Shown here: piece after piece, positions 1 through 11,459 of the stretch
Position numbering within the stretch: the stretch's first letter is position 1
Layout of the letters: the number at the start of each line of letters is the position of its first letter
Assembly (NCBI RefSeq): GCF_027409185.1
Contig: NC_084475.1
Coordinates: 15,458,130-15,522,129 of the forward strand
DNA from: Cynocephalus volans
Taxonomy: Eukaryota > Chordata > Mammalia > Dermoptera > Cynocephalidae
Direction of reading: 5' to 3'
Length of the DNA stretch: 64,000 nucleotides
Position numbers and translations under genes: made by a program
The notes under the pieces: model-generated
What the model was told of the DNA's origin: nothing
The model's database searches: none
What the model saw: the letters and a program-made list of their open reading frames with translations, nothing else

Positions 1-2489
1 TGGCTAGATCCAAAAGACTGAGAAAACAAATATCACCACAAGTCCATGACCTTACTGATCATGTTCTGGTGCCAACACCTCTCTATTTATCCTGGATGTA
101 TGTTATTTTCCTGAAATTGAGCTATTACACACATTGTCCCCTTTTTTCATCCTGACCATTTTCCTTAAACCAGCTGATTTCTTAGTATTCTCCCACCTCC
201 AAGATGCCAAGATTATTTTTTTGAGGGTTGATTTTCCAAAAAGAAGCAGAAGTGGGAATTGGTAGATTGGGGGAAATCTTTCTTGTCTGGCTTCTACGTA
301 AAACATAAACTAAATTAAGAGGTTGATGAAGCGCATCCTGTGTGTCTGGCCCAGGGCAGTGTCTGGTGAGTAATGATATTTATGATTGTATCTCACAAGG
401 CTGAAAGCCTGAGGCATCCCTGGATATAAGAGGGAAATGGGAAGCCAGTCCTTTCTCTTTCGTGATAAACAAAAATGCCCTAGAAGCCTTCTCAGCAGCC
501 CCAAGCCCGGTACTGGGCCTACGATGGATTCTCAACACATACCAAGAGTGCTTGTGGCCTGTGCCTGGCATCACGTCTAGTCAGTCTTCATTTACCCAGA
601 GGTTAAGGCACAGTCTTAGTGCCTTGAAGGAGACAGTAAGGAAGCTGGCACAGGTATCGCACCCAAGGAGTAACCCATCTAGTGGGAAGGTAGGACCTGC
701 AGACAAATGACACGTAGAAGCCCCTTTGTAGGCCAGCTCCCTGCACACCGTGGTAGGAGAGTCACAGAGCTTTACCACTGGAAGAGTCTTCGAGAGGAAA
801 GAGACCACGGTGCCAGTGCTGTCTCTCACTAAGTGGGGGCATGATATGTGTCTCCTCTCATGTTATGAGGCATGAACGTGATGAGCAAGAACCGTAAAGG
901 TATTGCAAATGTAAGGTGTAATTGTGAATGTCCCTCTGAACCCCATACCATTTCCAATTTGAGGAGTGGGGAATCTGAGACTCAGAAGAGGAACGACATG
1001 TCCTGCCCAGTAAGTTAGAAGCAAAATCAAGACTGGGATTCTAGCCTCTCGATCCCAGGTCCAGAGTGAAGCACTGGGCGTGCTCGCTAAGAGCAACGGA
1101 GGATTCTCAGCTCCTGCCCGCCCCATCCCAGACCCACGTGTTCCTTCTTTCCACTACCTCCTATGGGTCTTGCTCACAGCTCCTCAGACTGGCCACTGCC
1201 CTTTGGAGACCAGGATTAAATCCAAGTTAGGGTCAGAAAGAGCTTCTATAAATAAGTGTTGGGAATCTGGTCTCAGCTCTGTGACCCCTCCCTGGAGTCT
1301 GGCTCTCCCCTTCTTTGTGCCTCATGGGGCAGGAAAACTGCAGAACTGCCAGTGAGGTCATGCAGTGACTGGGTGTATAAAAGACATAGACAGTGTCAGA
1401 CTCTAGGAGACTATCCCAGGCTGGCTTTATTTAGTGTGTCTCACAGCCATTAATGACCTGGCAGACTGCAATGCTATAGCTGATAGCACAGCACAATATA
1501 GCTACAACACCTGCCATGTGGCCTTCTGGAAATGGGAAAGTGCGGCACCAAAGTCCCTTTCTCAGAGCTTTTCTTAAAAACAGGCTCCCCTGTAGTTCAG
1601 CTACATCCACAGCCTGGTGATCTCACTTCAGATGTGGCTGAGAGGTGTCTGGGCTGCTGTTGCTCACCTGACTGTCACAAGTCCCTGACCTTTGTCACAT
1701 TCTCCCTGTCGAATGCGGTATCTCTCTCTCCCTGCCTATGCCTGATTTTTAGAGCAGGTAGATGAAATAAAACCTTCCATCTGTTCCCTCTTCTAAAATA
1801 TCAGGTGTAAAGGAATATTCTTTCTGAATTAAAAACTTAACTGGAAGGTTACTATTACTTTTTTCTTTCCCCTACCCTCTCTTCCTTTCTTCTCCTTTGA
1901 TTCCTCCCCCAACCCCCATTCCCACTCTCTCTTCTCTTTCTATGTCACCCCATCCCTCTTCTTCACTTCCTCTCCCTCTATTATCCAACTCCTCTTATTT
2001 CCATGGTCAAGACCACAGTGGGGCAAGAGAGGCGCCTCGGGCACAAAACGTAAGGACCCAGCCCTGTTCCCTCCCTCCCCATATCTCTAACTTTACATCA
2101 TTCAAACAAATATTTTTCTCCCATTCTCCCCTATTCCTTTGCTCTTTTGACTGCCTGGTAGAACGTTTACTCTTCATACACATAACAACTATATTATTTA
2201 TAATACCTGCACAGCTACTGGATTAAAAGCCAGCACACTTACCTGCCATGCAACTCTGTCCCCGGGCTATAGTGCACCATCCCCAGCTATGCTTTGATCT
2301 CTCATTGTTTCTTGTATGTTATACTTAATCCCCAAATACATCATAAATCTAAGCTGAGAATTGCACATTTTATTTTTCTGTTACTAGGCATAATAATATA
2401 ACATTACGGTATAGTATATGTAATGTATAGAGTACAGTATAATAATAATGATAGCATTATTCATTTATATGGAATGAAAAAAGAGCACA
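1..2489. other. Intergenic, no gene recognised
   Basis: No exon with convincing coding character and splice context was found. The sequence is moderately AT-rich, with a pyrimidine-rich tract at about 1,860-2,000. It may hold old unrecognisable repeats. Confidence 0.5.
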
Positions 2490-2665
2490 TACAGAGCACC
2501 TACTATGCATGAGGTATCTCTTATCCTATTTATTTCTAACAATCCTGTGAGGTGGGAATTGTTGCTCTGCATTTTTAAAATGAGAAAACTGGGACTCAAA
2601 GAGGTCAAGAGACCTCTTTGGTATGGTATGAGTTCAAGTCCCATACCTCGTAAGTGGTCCAAGTA
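2490..2665 (-). repeat. MIR SINE (old)
   Basis: The sequence reads as the reverse complement of MIR: 'gcacctactatgcat' followed by 'aatcctgtgaggtggg' and 'gagaaaactgggactcaaag'. Confidence 0.7.
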
Positions 2666-2859
2666 GACCTTGAATCACATCTGCCTGAATGAAAATCCCA
2701 GGTTCATTTTCAATGTGAAATTCGCACAGCTTTCCAGCAGTGTCCTCAGCCCCACCCACTCAGCCACGTTTGACACAAGCAATGCCACGTTCTCCACCAA
2801 GACCAGGACAGCACATGCCTCGGGCTATGAATAAACACTGCTCAGATGGAGAAATAAAG

Positions 2860-3098
2860 ATAAATGATTGCACATGAACAGCAGGAGACGGGTACGTGAA
2901 AGTTCACAGCAGTGCTGTTCAAAACAGGTAAAAACCAGGAACAGCCCCCATGTTCTTCAGTGAGGGGACGGATGAGAAACATGAGGTCCATACACTCAAC
3001 AGATTATTGCAGGGCAGTTGGAGCAGCAAACGACAGCAACACGCCAAAATACAGAAGGATCTCAGTAATGTAATCATAAATCAGAAAGAGCAACTAAA

Positions 3099-3129
<31 letters not shown>

Positions 3130-3330
3130 AGGAATGCATATAGATGCAATAACACTACCTAAAAAGAATAACAAGGGAGTGCTGGACACAGGAAGCAGGA
3201 TGCTCTTTATCTCAGGAGGAGAGGGCATAAGAATGGATGGGAATGGGGGTGAAGGGAGAAGCATATGGTTAAATGTAGGTTATTGCCAGGTCCTGGCTTT
3301 TGCTTTGGGTTTACAGCTTCTTATTACATT
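2860..3330 (+). mobile_element. Degraded LINE1 3' region, with an (AT)n run at 3098-3125
   Basis: Diverged L1 ORF2-end features are visible (a 'gctgttcaaaacaggtaaaaacc' type stretch and later 'gaatggatgggaatggggg'). An uninterrupted AT dinucleotide run of about 28 bp lies within it. Confidence 0.5.
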
Positions 3331-3332
3331 GC

Positions 3333-3357
3333 AATGAATGAATGAATGAATGAATGA
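3333..3357. repeat. (ATGA)n microsatellite
   Basis: About six tandem copies of a TGAA/ATGA tetranucleotide. Confidence 0.85.
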
Positions 3358-3931
3358 GGTCCACTCATAGACTAATGATGAGTGTGTCAGAATTCAAGTA
3401 TTATGATCACCCCAATTCTGTGCACCCCGAGGTCCAATTTAAAGAACAACTAGGTTAATAGATAAATAATTGATTTGGCATCTTGTATTATCAGCTCTGG
3501 GAAAGAGGGAATAAATTCTCCTCTTCCCAGTTTTGATGCTCAGCTGTATGCCTTAGAAAAAAAAAAAGTCACAAAAGATGGCATGAAGGCGCCCAGGGTA
3601 TCTTCTGCCTTTTCTGAAAAATACCTGAAATTGAATTCAATGATAGTCGAAAGCAGGTGTCAGGTTGTGTAAGAGGGGCCACCATGGCCAATGCAGGTAT
3701 GATTTCATCAAAGAAAAGCCCTCAAAAATGTGATGCCTCCCACGCAGAGGTGTACACACGCGCACTCACGCATGCACACACACCTGCTGCTGACTGTGGA
3801 AACAATTGTCTTTGATACCTGCTTCAAGGATAAAGCCTAAAGAACAAATCTCTTTCCAAAAGGCAATATGTGCATTTGAAATCACATTAAGATCTAAATG
3901 ACAAATATCTTCTCTTCCTGAAAGTGTATTT

Positions 3932-4186
3932 TATTTTATTTTAATTGACAAACAATAATTGTATGTATTTACGGGGTACAATGTGAAATGATTAAATCAA
4001 GCTGATTAACATAGCCATCACCCTCACACACTTATCCTTTCTTTGTGGTGAGGACATTCAAAATCTACTCTTTTAGCAATTTTGAAATATACAATACATT
4101 ATTACTAACTGTAGTCACCATGCTGTGCAATAGATTACTAAAACTTACTAGTTCTAACTGAAACTTTGCACCTGTTGACCATCTCC
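3932..4186 (-). mobile_element. 5'-truncated LINE1 3' end with 15-bp target duplication
   Basis: This is the reverse complement of a L1 3' UTR ending in an A-rich tail (read as ttattttatttt on this strand). It is flanked by an exact duplication, cctgaaagtgtattt, at 3917-3931 and 4187-4201. Confidence 0.85.
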
Positions 4187-4201
4187 CCTGAAAGTGTATT
4201 T

Positions 4202-4955
4202 CTTATGTAAAAAGAGGGCTACGTTATGCAAAAGAGAAGATATGGAACAGAAAGGGTGGCTGAAAGAAGTGCAAGTAAACTTTACTGGCCTCATTATTTT
4301 GTCTGGTCCTCCCTGAATACTGGGCAAAAGAAGGCCCTTCTCACTGGAGCTGTTGAGCTTACCAGTTCTCCAATAGCACAGTCACCAAGTTCTGAGACCC
4401 AGCTCCAGATGAATGTCCACAAGGAGGAGACAGTGAGTTGCAACGAGCTTTGCACTCGGTAGAGGACCCTGCCTGGTACTTGGTTTGTCCATGATCTGCT
4501 GCTGCAGGACTGTGTGTGACATAGGAGAGAGCTACAGTACAGATGACCACTAGAATGACCCAGGCTTGTTGAGCCCTAGACCATGATGGTTGCCTTAATG
4601 CTGCAGGTTCCAGGTAAGAGTGGCTGTTGTCTGTGCCCAACACTGGAACATGGCTCTGCGTGCTATGGCATTCGCAGGTATGTTTCAGCAATGCAGGTGT
4701 TGGGGCAGATGTGACGATGTCACCAGGTACATCCTATACTCCTCTGGAGAGGCAGACCCCCTTAACTTCTCCTCCTCCTGATCCTGGCCAACGAGCAGGA
4801 AAAGCTGGAACTCACAGCCAGAAAAGTCTTGTGTTCCAGGGAGTTTTCCCAGCTATGGAGCTAAAAGCATCAAATGAATCTCCAAAGTCCTTTCCTGAAC
4901 CACTGTTCTTGGTTGATGGTTCTCTGCAAATACCGCTCCTGAAGAATGGTGGGAT
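4202..4955. other. Unassigned intergenic stretch
   Basis: Open frames exist on both strands here, but none shows a recognisable domain and one runs into the adjacent SINE. No gene is called. Confidence 0.4.
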
Positions 4956-5072
4956 GGGCTGGCCTGTGTGGCCTGTGGCTCACTTGGGAGGACATGGTGC
5001 TGATGACACCAAGGTCAAGGGTTTGGATCCCCATGCCAGCCAGACATCAAAAAAGAAAAGAAAAAAAAAGGA
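4956..5072 (+). mobile_element. tRNA-Ile-like SINE (CYN type), diverged
   Basis: The body contains 'gtggctcacttggga', 'gtgctgatgacaccaaggtc' and 'gggtttggatcccc', followed by an A-rich tail. Imperfect flanking repeats (gaatggtgg / gaattgtgg) suggest an old target duplication. Confidence 0.75.
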
Positions 5073-5096
5073 AAGAATTGTGGAAAGCATATTGAC

Positions 5097-5290
5097 TTGG
5101 GGCTGGATTATTGGACTCTGTCTACCACCTGCCTGATCTCGGTGATTAATTTAATGTCCCTGAACCTCACTTTCTCCATCTATAAGATGGGAAAAACAGT
5201 GTCCTCCTCCAGAGGATTATTGGGTGAGATTAAATTAGATATAAAAGAGCCTGGCACACTGGTAGTCATGGTAAAGTTTCATTCATCCAC
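5097..5290 (+). repeat. MIR SINE (old)
   Basis: MIR-like order: 'ctgaacctcactttctccat', 'ataagatggg', then 'gagattaaattagatataaa' and 'gcctggcaca'. Confidence 0.7.
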
Positions 5291-5445
5291 TATTCATCCT
5301 TGAGTCTCCCAGAAACCACTCCCTAAAGAAGGTAGGAGAAGACATGGCAGCAGAAACCTGGCATCATGGAAAGTTGCCCAGGCAGCCTCAGACACTCTCC
5401 CTTACCGAAGCTGTTTCTCAATTGTCAAAAATGTGACACTATGGG

Positions 5446-5594
5446 CCGAGCCCGTGGCGCACTCGGTAGAGTGCTGCGCTGGGAGCGCGGCGACGCTCCC
5501 GCCGCGGGTTCGGATCCTATATAAGAATGACCGGTGCACTCACTGGCTGAGTGCCGGTCACGAAAAAACGACAAACAAACAAACAAACAAAAAA
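5446..5594 (+). mobile_element. GC-rich tRNA-derived SINE variant with 3' hairpin, intact
   Basis: The left part has A-box-like tggcgcactcgg and B-box-like ggttcggatcc separated by a GC-rich arm; the right part is a collapsed second unit. Bases 5528-5560 can fold: tgaccggtgcactca pairs with tgagtgccggtca around a ctggc loop. The insertion is bounded by a perfect 19-bp duplication, aaaaatgtgacactatggg, at 5427-5445 and 5595-5613, so it is relatively young. Confidence 0.88.
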
Positions 5595-5789
5595 AAAAAT
5601 GTGACACTATGGGGTGCTGGGAAAGGGGAAGAAGATACAATTTGGGGGCCTTTCTCGGGAAGGAAGAGTGGGTGTTTGTGGCCACTGCTGGAGTGAAACC
5701 CCCCACCTTCTTCCTCACCTCGAGGCAGAGCAAGGTGGTCACCCTCTGCCCCAGACTTCCAGCATACTCAGTCCATGTTATTCACAATA

Positions 5790-5965
5790 GCAACTCCCCA
5801 TATCGAGCATTTAGTGTGTGCCAGGCATGTCCCATGCGTTATTTAATCTAATCCTCACAACAATCCTGTGAAAGAGGACAGTGAAGAGCAGCAACATGAA
5901 ATAAGAGACTAAGTCACACACGTAACAAATGACAGAGCCAGGATTCAGACCCATGTCTTAGTGAC
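5790..5965 (-). repeat. MIR SINE (old)
   Basis: Reverse-complement MIR: 'gagcatttagtgtgtgccag', 'aatcctcacaacaatcctgt', 'agagccaggattcagaccca'. Confidence 0.8.
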
Positions 5966-6024
5966 CCAAAGTGAAGCTGCCACATGACATTCCACTCAAG
6001 ATTTCAAAATCAAAAACAGTATAT

Positions 6025-6245
6025 TGGTTAAGAGTGGGAACTCTGAAGTCACATATTCCTGTGTTCAAATTCCAACTAGCTATGTAAGTTTTTTAAACTC
6101 CCTAAGTCTCAGTTTCTGGTTCTGTAAAATGGGGACAATAATGCTACCTTATGGAATTATTGGTCAGACTAAATGAAATAATGCATAAAACACTTAGTAC
6201 AGTATCTGGCACATGGTAAATACTCAATAAATGTTAATTTTTTTA
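6025..6245 (+). repeat. MIR SINE (old)
   Basis: Near full-length MIR: 'ggttaagagtgggaactctg', 'ctcagtttctggttctgtaa', ending 'tactcaataaatgttaat'. Confidence 0.85.
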
Positions 6246-6260
6246 AAAGACTGGTCCTAG

Positions 6261-6448
6261 GGCCGGCCCGTGGCTCACTTGGGAGAGTGGGTGCTGATAA
6301 CACCAAGGCCACGCATTCGGATCCCTATATAGGGATGGTCGGTTAGCTCACTTGGGAGAGCGTGGTGCTGACAACACCAAGTCAAGGGTTAAGATCCCCT
6401 TCCTGGTCATCTTTAAAAATAAAAAATAAATAAATAAAATAAACAAAT
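6261..6448 (+). mobile_element. Dimeric tRNA-Ile-like SINE (CYN type)
   Basis: There are two tandem tRNA-like units. The first has gtggctcacttggg with ggatccctatatag; the second has ttagctcacttggg with 'caagtcaagggttaagatcc'. An AT-rich tail follows. Confidence 0.85.
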
Positions 6449-6849
6449 AAAAGTCAGGTCCTGTCTACGAACACTAAAGCCAGCTATATTAAGTGTTAGA
6501 ACCTGCAGAATAAAGTCATGATCAATCTAGCTTTAGGATTTCCTCAAATTACAGCAAACTCCCTGATTACTCATCCAAGAATTTAACCTACTACTAATTC
6601 TGGCCATATACAGAGATTTCAGCCAGCCTTTCTAATGTCTCATTCTTAAACATAAGTAGGCAACCAGGAATCTCTAGGTATTTGGGGGGAGATATCTGCA
6701 ACATGAAAGATAAACCAACATAAATAACAAAACAAAACTGACCCTAGACAAAACAGAGGTAATTGAAGGAAAAGGAGAAAAATTTGAAAACACTCAAAGA
6801 GAAGAAGATACTACATCCATAAAATAAAGGGATAAAAAGAAATTGAGTA

Positions 6850-7436
6850 TAATTGTTCCCCAAAAAATTTAAAATAGAATTACCGTATGATTCAGCAGTC
6901 CCACTTCTGGGTACATATCTATAAATATTTAAAACAGGGTCTCAAAGAAATATTTACTTATTTTTCATATTGGTAGCAGCATTATTCACAATAATCAAAA
7001 GGTGGAAGCAACCCACGTGTCCACCAATGGATGTATGGATAAACAAAATGTGTTATATAACTCTACATGCAATGGAATATTATTAGAAAAAAAAGTAAAT
7101 CTTGACACATGCTTACAACATGAATGAAACTTGAGGACATTAGACTAAGTGAAATAAGCCAGTCACAAAAAGACAAATACTGTATAATTTGAATCATATG
7201 AGGTACCTAGATTAGTCAAATGCAAAGAGACTGAAAGAAGAACAGTGGTTGCCAGTGGCTTGATGGAGGGGGGAATGAGGAGTTGTTGCTTGTGGGGACA
7301 GAGTTTTAGTTTTGAAAGACAAAAAGAGTTCTGGAGCTGGACTGCACATCAATATAAATGTATTTAACGCTACTGAACTATGCATTTCACTGTTAAGATG
7401 GTGAATTTTATGTCACATATATTTTACCACAGTTTT
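6850..7436 (+). mobile_element. LINE1 (L1M-like) ORF2 end and 3' UTR, degraded
   Basis: Characteristic L1 sequence: 'gattcagcagtcccacttct', 'gaatattattagaaaaa', 'agtgaaataagccagtcac', ending 'tattttaccacagttttt'. It has been inactivated by many changes. Confidence 0.8.
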
Positions 7437-7489
7437 TAAGAATTTTTAATGAGAAAAAAATATATAATTCTTGGAAATTGAAAAGAAGG

Positions 7490-7899
7490 GGCTATGGTTT
7501 GAATGTTTGTCCCCTTCAAAGCCCATGTCGGAACTTAATCCCCAATATGGTCCTTGAAAGATGTGATTGGATCGAGAGGACTATGCCCTCGTGAATTGAC
7601 TAATTCACTCATGGATTAATGAGTTAATGGTTTAATGGGTTATCAGCGAGTGGACTGGGGGCTTATATGGACAGGAAGTGAGCATGTGGAAAAGACACTC
7701 TTGCTCAGCCCTTGCGAGCTGATACCCTGCATCGCTGTGGGACTGTGTAGAAAGTACCAGAAAGAAGGCCTTCACCATATGCACCCTCTCAACCTTGGAC
7801 TTCCTGGCCTCCAAAACGATAAAAAATAAATTCCATTTCTTTATAAATTACCCAGTTTCAGGTACTGTCTTTTAAGAACAGAAAACAGATTAATACAGA
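7490..7899 (+). mobile_element. MaLR-type solo LTR
   Basis: It begins 'ctatggtttgaatgtttgt' and ends with an AATAAA-type region followed by 'acccagtttcaggtact' and 'gattaatacag', the usual MaLR LTR layout. No internal coding region is seen. Confidence 0.7.
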
Positions 7900-8522
7900 A
7901 GGTTGCATTGTAAGGATTTGAAGATGAGGTTAAGGAAATATCCTAGTTCACAGAACAAAGATACAAAGAAATGGAAAATATGGGATTTTTTTTTTAAAAA
8001 AAGATAGCAAAATAAACAATCTAGGAAGTAACAATATCTGATTACTTTAAACCTTCAGAAAATAATAACAATAACTAAAAGAAGGAAAAAATTTTAAATC
8101 AAGAGAATTTCCCAGAGAGGAGAAGGAGACATATCTTCAAACTGAAAGGGTCTACTGAGTACCCAGCACAAGAGATGTAAAAAGATATAAACTTAGATAA
8201 ATGAATCTGAAATATCAGAAAACTATCGATCAAGACAAAATTTTAAAAGCTTCCAAAGAAAAAATAAGTAATAAAACAAAGCATTCCCAGAGGCAGAGGA
8301 ATTAGTCTGGCAAAAGACTTTTAGCAGCACTTCAACACTGCTGACTCCTATAAGTATCCGAGAAGACAATGCAGTAATGTCCTCAAACCTGGAGGAAATA
8401 GTCTTCAGTCTGGGATTTCAAATCCAGCCCGAATTGAGTAAGGGTAGAACAAACACATTTTCAGATATGCCAAGTCAGAAAGTTCACCTCTTATACCCCC
8501 TTTCTTAAAAAGGTTTTTGAGA

Positions 8523-8680
8523 GGGCTGGCTCATGGCTCACTCAGGAGAGTGTGGTGCTGATAACACCAAGGCCACGGGTTTGGATCCTATATAGGGATG
8601 GCCGGTTAGCTCACTTGGAGAGCGTGGTGCTGACAACACCAAGTCAAGGGTTAAAATCCCCTTACCGGTCATCTTTTTTA
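8523..8680 (+). mobile_element. Dimeric tRNA-Ile-like SINE (CYN type)
   Basis: Two tRNA-like units as in the copy at 6261. It is flanked by the target motif aaaaaggtttttga (8507-8520) and aaaaaaaagtttttgga (8681-8697). Confidence 0.88.
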
Positions 8681-8696
8681 AAAAAAAAGTTTTTGG

Positions 8697-8874
8697 AGCC
8701 GAGCCTGTGGCGCACTCGGTAGAGTGCGGCGCTGGGAGCGCCGCGACTCTCCCGCCGCGGGTTCGGATCCTATATAGGAATGACCGGTGCACTCACTGGC
8801 TGAGTGCCTGTCACGAAAAACCAACAACAACAACAAAAAATAAAAAAAATAAATTAGAAATATTTTTTTTTTTT
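8697..8874 (+). mobile_element. GC-rich SINE variant with 3' hairpin, second copy
   Basis: Same architecture as the copy at 5446, with the hairpin at 8781-8813 (one arm carries a substitution). It inserted directly behind the previous SINE. A third copy of the target motif, aaaaagtttttga, follows at 8875-8887. Confidence 0.88.
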
Positions 8875-9639
8875 AAAAAGTTTTTGAATACATTGTCAAG
8901 TAACTTCCTCAAATATTTATTCACAAGGAGTAAACCAAGAAAAGTACCCAAGTTAATGAGAAAGTAAATCAAAAAGAGGAACAAATGAGCCATGGGAAAT
9001 ACTAAATCCATATAAAAATAGAACTAAAGGAAAATGTCAGGGTTACAGATTTGCGACAGGCCTAGAAAGGTACCAGTTCTTGGAGCAGGAAAACAGTACT
9101 ATAGCCTAGAATGAGATAGTGAGGTGAGAGCTTGGAAAATAAGCCTTGAGCATATGATGAAGGCCCAGAATTCAATCTGTAAAACCAATTAGAAACTCAA
9201 GGTGGGGAGGAAGTATAACAAAGTCATTATCTAAATACAAAGAGGCCAGTCCATATCAGAACACAAAGTTATTGAGATTCAAAAGAAGAATGGAATGCAT
9301 ACCAAAGGAAAAACGAAGTAAAAAGCTGGAAGTATGAGGCATACAATAAAGAAGACATGCATTTTTCTTCCCAAGAAGCAAAAAGAAAGGCAATCACAAA
9401 TTTCAGAGAAAACAACAAGTATATAAAAAGGCAAAGTACAGATTAAAACAATGCATGATTTCCAGCAATGAGTGTATTATTGCTTCGTAGTTGTGACAAA
9501 GGTACCATAGTAATGAAGGATGTTAATAGTAAGGAAAAGTGGGTGTGGGGCATACAAGAACTAGTCATACTATCTTTGCAACTCTTATGCAAATATAAAA
9601 TAATTCTAAAATTAAACATTTATTTTTTAAAAGTATATA

Positions 9640-10580
9640 CCTGATAGAGGTTGAGAAACAAAAGGGAGGAGAAGTGAAAGGAAGAAAGGAGATGCTAATA
9701 CTTTGTCTTACACCTGGGCAACTCAGAAAATACAACCCGTGGTTAATGAAGCAAGAAATGGAGGTCAATGCCTGTTACATGAAATTGTAGAGTTGACTAG
9801 TAGAAGAAAAGAAAATAGTGGCATAACTATATTGAGAAGAGTGAGCAGAGGAAATATAGAGGTACTAGTTAACAGAAGATATTTGTAATTGATAAACAAA
9901 AAAATTGGCATGATAGGAACTAAAAATAGAAAGAACTAAAAAAAAAAAGAAAAAAAAAAGAGGTTGCCTTAAAGGACAGAAACTGGAAGTGAAGGTAAAG
10001 GGGATATCTAAGCCTTTCCATAACATTTTATTTTTTGACTGTATGCATTTTTTACTTTGATTTAAATGTTCAAAGTCAAACTAAAAATAAATAAATAAAA
10101 GTTCCTTAATCTGTCTAACTCACATCATGACAGATATGGAAACAGAACCCACCAATGTGATTGCAATTCCCAGACAAAGGGCTAAAATCTTCTATATTAA
10201 AATATAAAGGAGTGCTCTTGAGAATCCCATATATGAGAAAGAAACTGACAGGCTAATTTCTCAGGGAGGATATAAACTATTATCAATGTAGAAAGGTGAA
10301 TTATAAACCACAAATGGGAGAGGGAAACTGTCAACAGAACGCATATAACCCTACACTGCTAATCACTGGAATTTTGCAGAAATAGAACATACAAATAAAG
10401 AAGGGGAACTGAGTATGTCAAATTCAATAGTCACTGGCCCTGAAATCGAGGACTGGAAGAAGAAACTGAGAACCACCTTGAGACTCCATATGCCCTTGTC
10501 TACTGTAACACTATTTCCCAGCAGAGGGAGCTGAGACAATAGGCAGATGCCAGAAGAGGAGAATTAACAGCTGAAAACAA
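9640..10580. other. AT-rich intergenic stretch, no gene recognised
   Basis: It contains A-rich runs (9,930-9,960) and no open frame of note. It may be further degraded LINE sequence. Confidence 0.45.
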
Positions 10581-10584
10581 GGAA

Positions 10585-10683
10585 CTGGCTGGTTAGCTCA
10601 GTTGGTTAGAGCACAGCCTTATAACACCAAGGCCATGGGCCCAGATCCCCATACTGGCCAGCCACAAAAAAAAAAAAAAAAAA
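10585..10683 (+). mobile_element. Monomeric tRNA-Ile-like SINE (CYN type)
   Basis: A single tRNA-like body: 'ggttagctcagttggttaga', 'ttataacaccaaggccatgg', 'cagatccccatactggcc', then an 18-base A tail. The A and B boxes are close to tRNA-Ile. Confidence 0.9.
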
Positions 10684-10774
10684 GTTGGCAACAAGGCTGG
10701 ACTTGTAATGCAGCTGCCCCTCTCCCTGTTTGGGGGAACATGGCATAGGAGAATCTATGCCCATACAAATTATT

Positions 10775-11455
10775 TCCTCAGCATGTGGAGATAGTCCTCT
10801 ACACTGTTGGTGGGACAGTACACTAGCACAGCCATTATGGAGAAGAATATGGAGGTTCCTCAAACAACTACAGATAGAACTACCATATGACCCAGCAATC
10901 CCACTACTGGGTATATATTCAAAGGAGTGGAAATCATCACGTCAAAGGGATACCTGCACTCCCATGTTCATTGCAGGTCTATTTACAGTAGCCAAAATAC
11001 GGAGCCAACCTAAGTGTTCATTGATGGATGACTGGATAAGGAAAATGTGGTATATATACACAATGGAGTACTACTCAGCTATAAAGAAAAATGAAATTCT
11101 GCCATTTGCAACAACATGGATGAGTCTGGAGAAAATTATGTTAAGTGAAATAAGCCAGCAAAGAAAAAGAAATACCACATGTTCTCACTTATAACTGGCT
11201 GCTAGGTTGGAAGGAAGAGAAGGAGGGAGGGAGGGAAGGAGGAAGAAATGAAGGAAAGAAAGAAGGAAAAAACTATATGTTGAACTTGCAGAAGGAGAAA
11301 ACAAACCTAAGGATATTAGAGATGGGGGAGAGGGAGGGAGGGAGTTTGGGAATTCACAGGTCAGGTAAAGAGCATAAAGAAATATCATGATTTGAAAGAA
11401 TGAATATGCTAATAATAAATAATAAGAAAAAATAAAAATAAAGAAAAGAAAATAT
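10775..11455 (+). mobile_element. LINE1, 5'-truncated, ORF2 C-terminal part still open
   Basis: An open frame through 11,194 encodes L1 ORF2p C-terminal motifs (LPYDPAIPLLGIY, DDWIRKMWYIYTMEYYSAIK, MLSEISQ). A purine-rich 3' UTR (about 11,205-11,345) and an A-rich tail follow. It is younger than the other L1 pieces here, but lacks the endonuclease and reverse transcriptase parts and cannot move by itself. Confidence 0.88.
11205..11345. repeat. Polypurine (GGGA/GGAA) tract
   Basis: One strand is almost all A/G across the L1 3' UTR, with runs of gggaggga and gaaagaaa. Confidence 0.8.
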
Positions 11456-11459
11456 CTCT

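Larger units (their letters stand above)
7910..9635 (+). mobile_element. Old HAL1/LINE1 segment interrupted by two SINEs
   Basis: Pieces such as 'cttcaaactgaaagggtcta', 'gtacccagcac', and 'aaattacatttt'-like tail material near 9,590-9,630 resemble the half-LINE HAL1 ORF1 region and 3' end. SINEs at 8523-8688 and 8697-8874 split it. Confidence 0.55.

Noticed and set aside
4627..5136. 169-codon open frame
   Set aside because: It runs into a SINE and its A-rich tail, with no recognisable domain.
10585..10683. Possible tRNA-Ile gene
   Set aside because: It has tRNA-like boxes but an altered anticodon arm, lacks a proper acceptor stem pair and has an A tail; it is a SINE, as are the eleven other copies.
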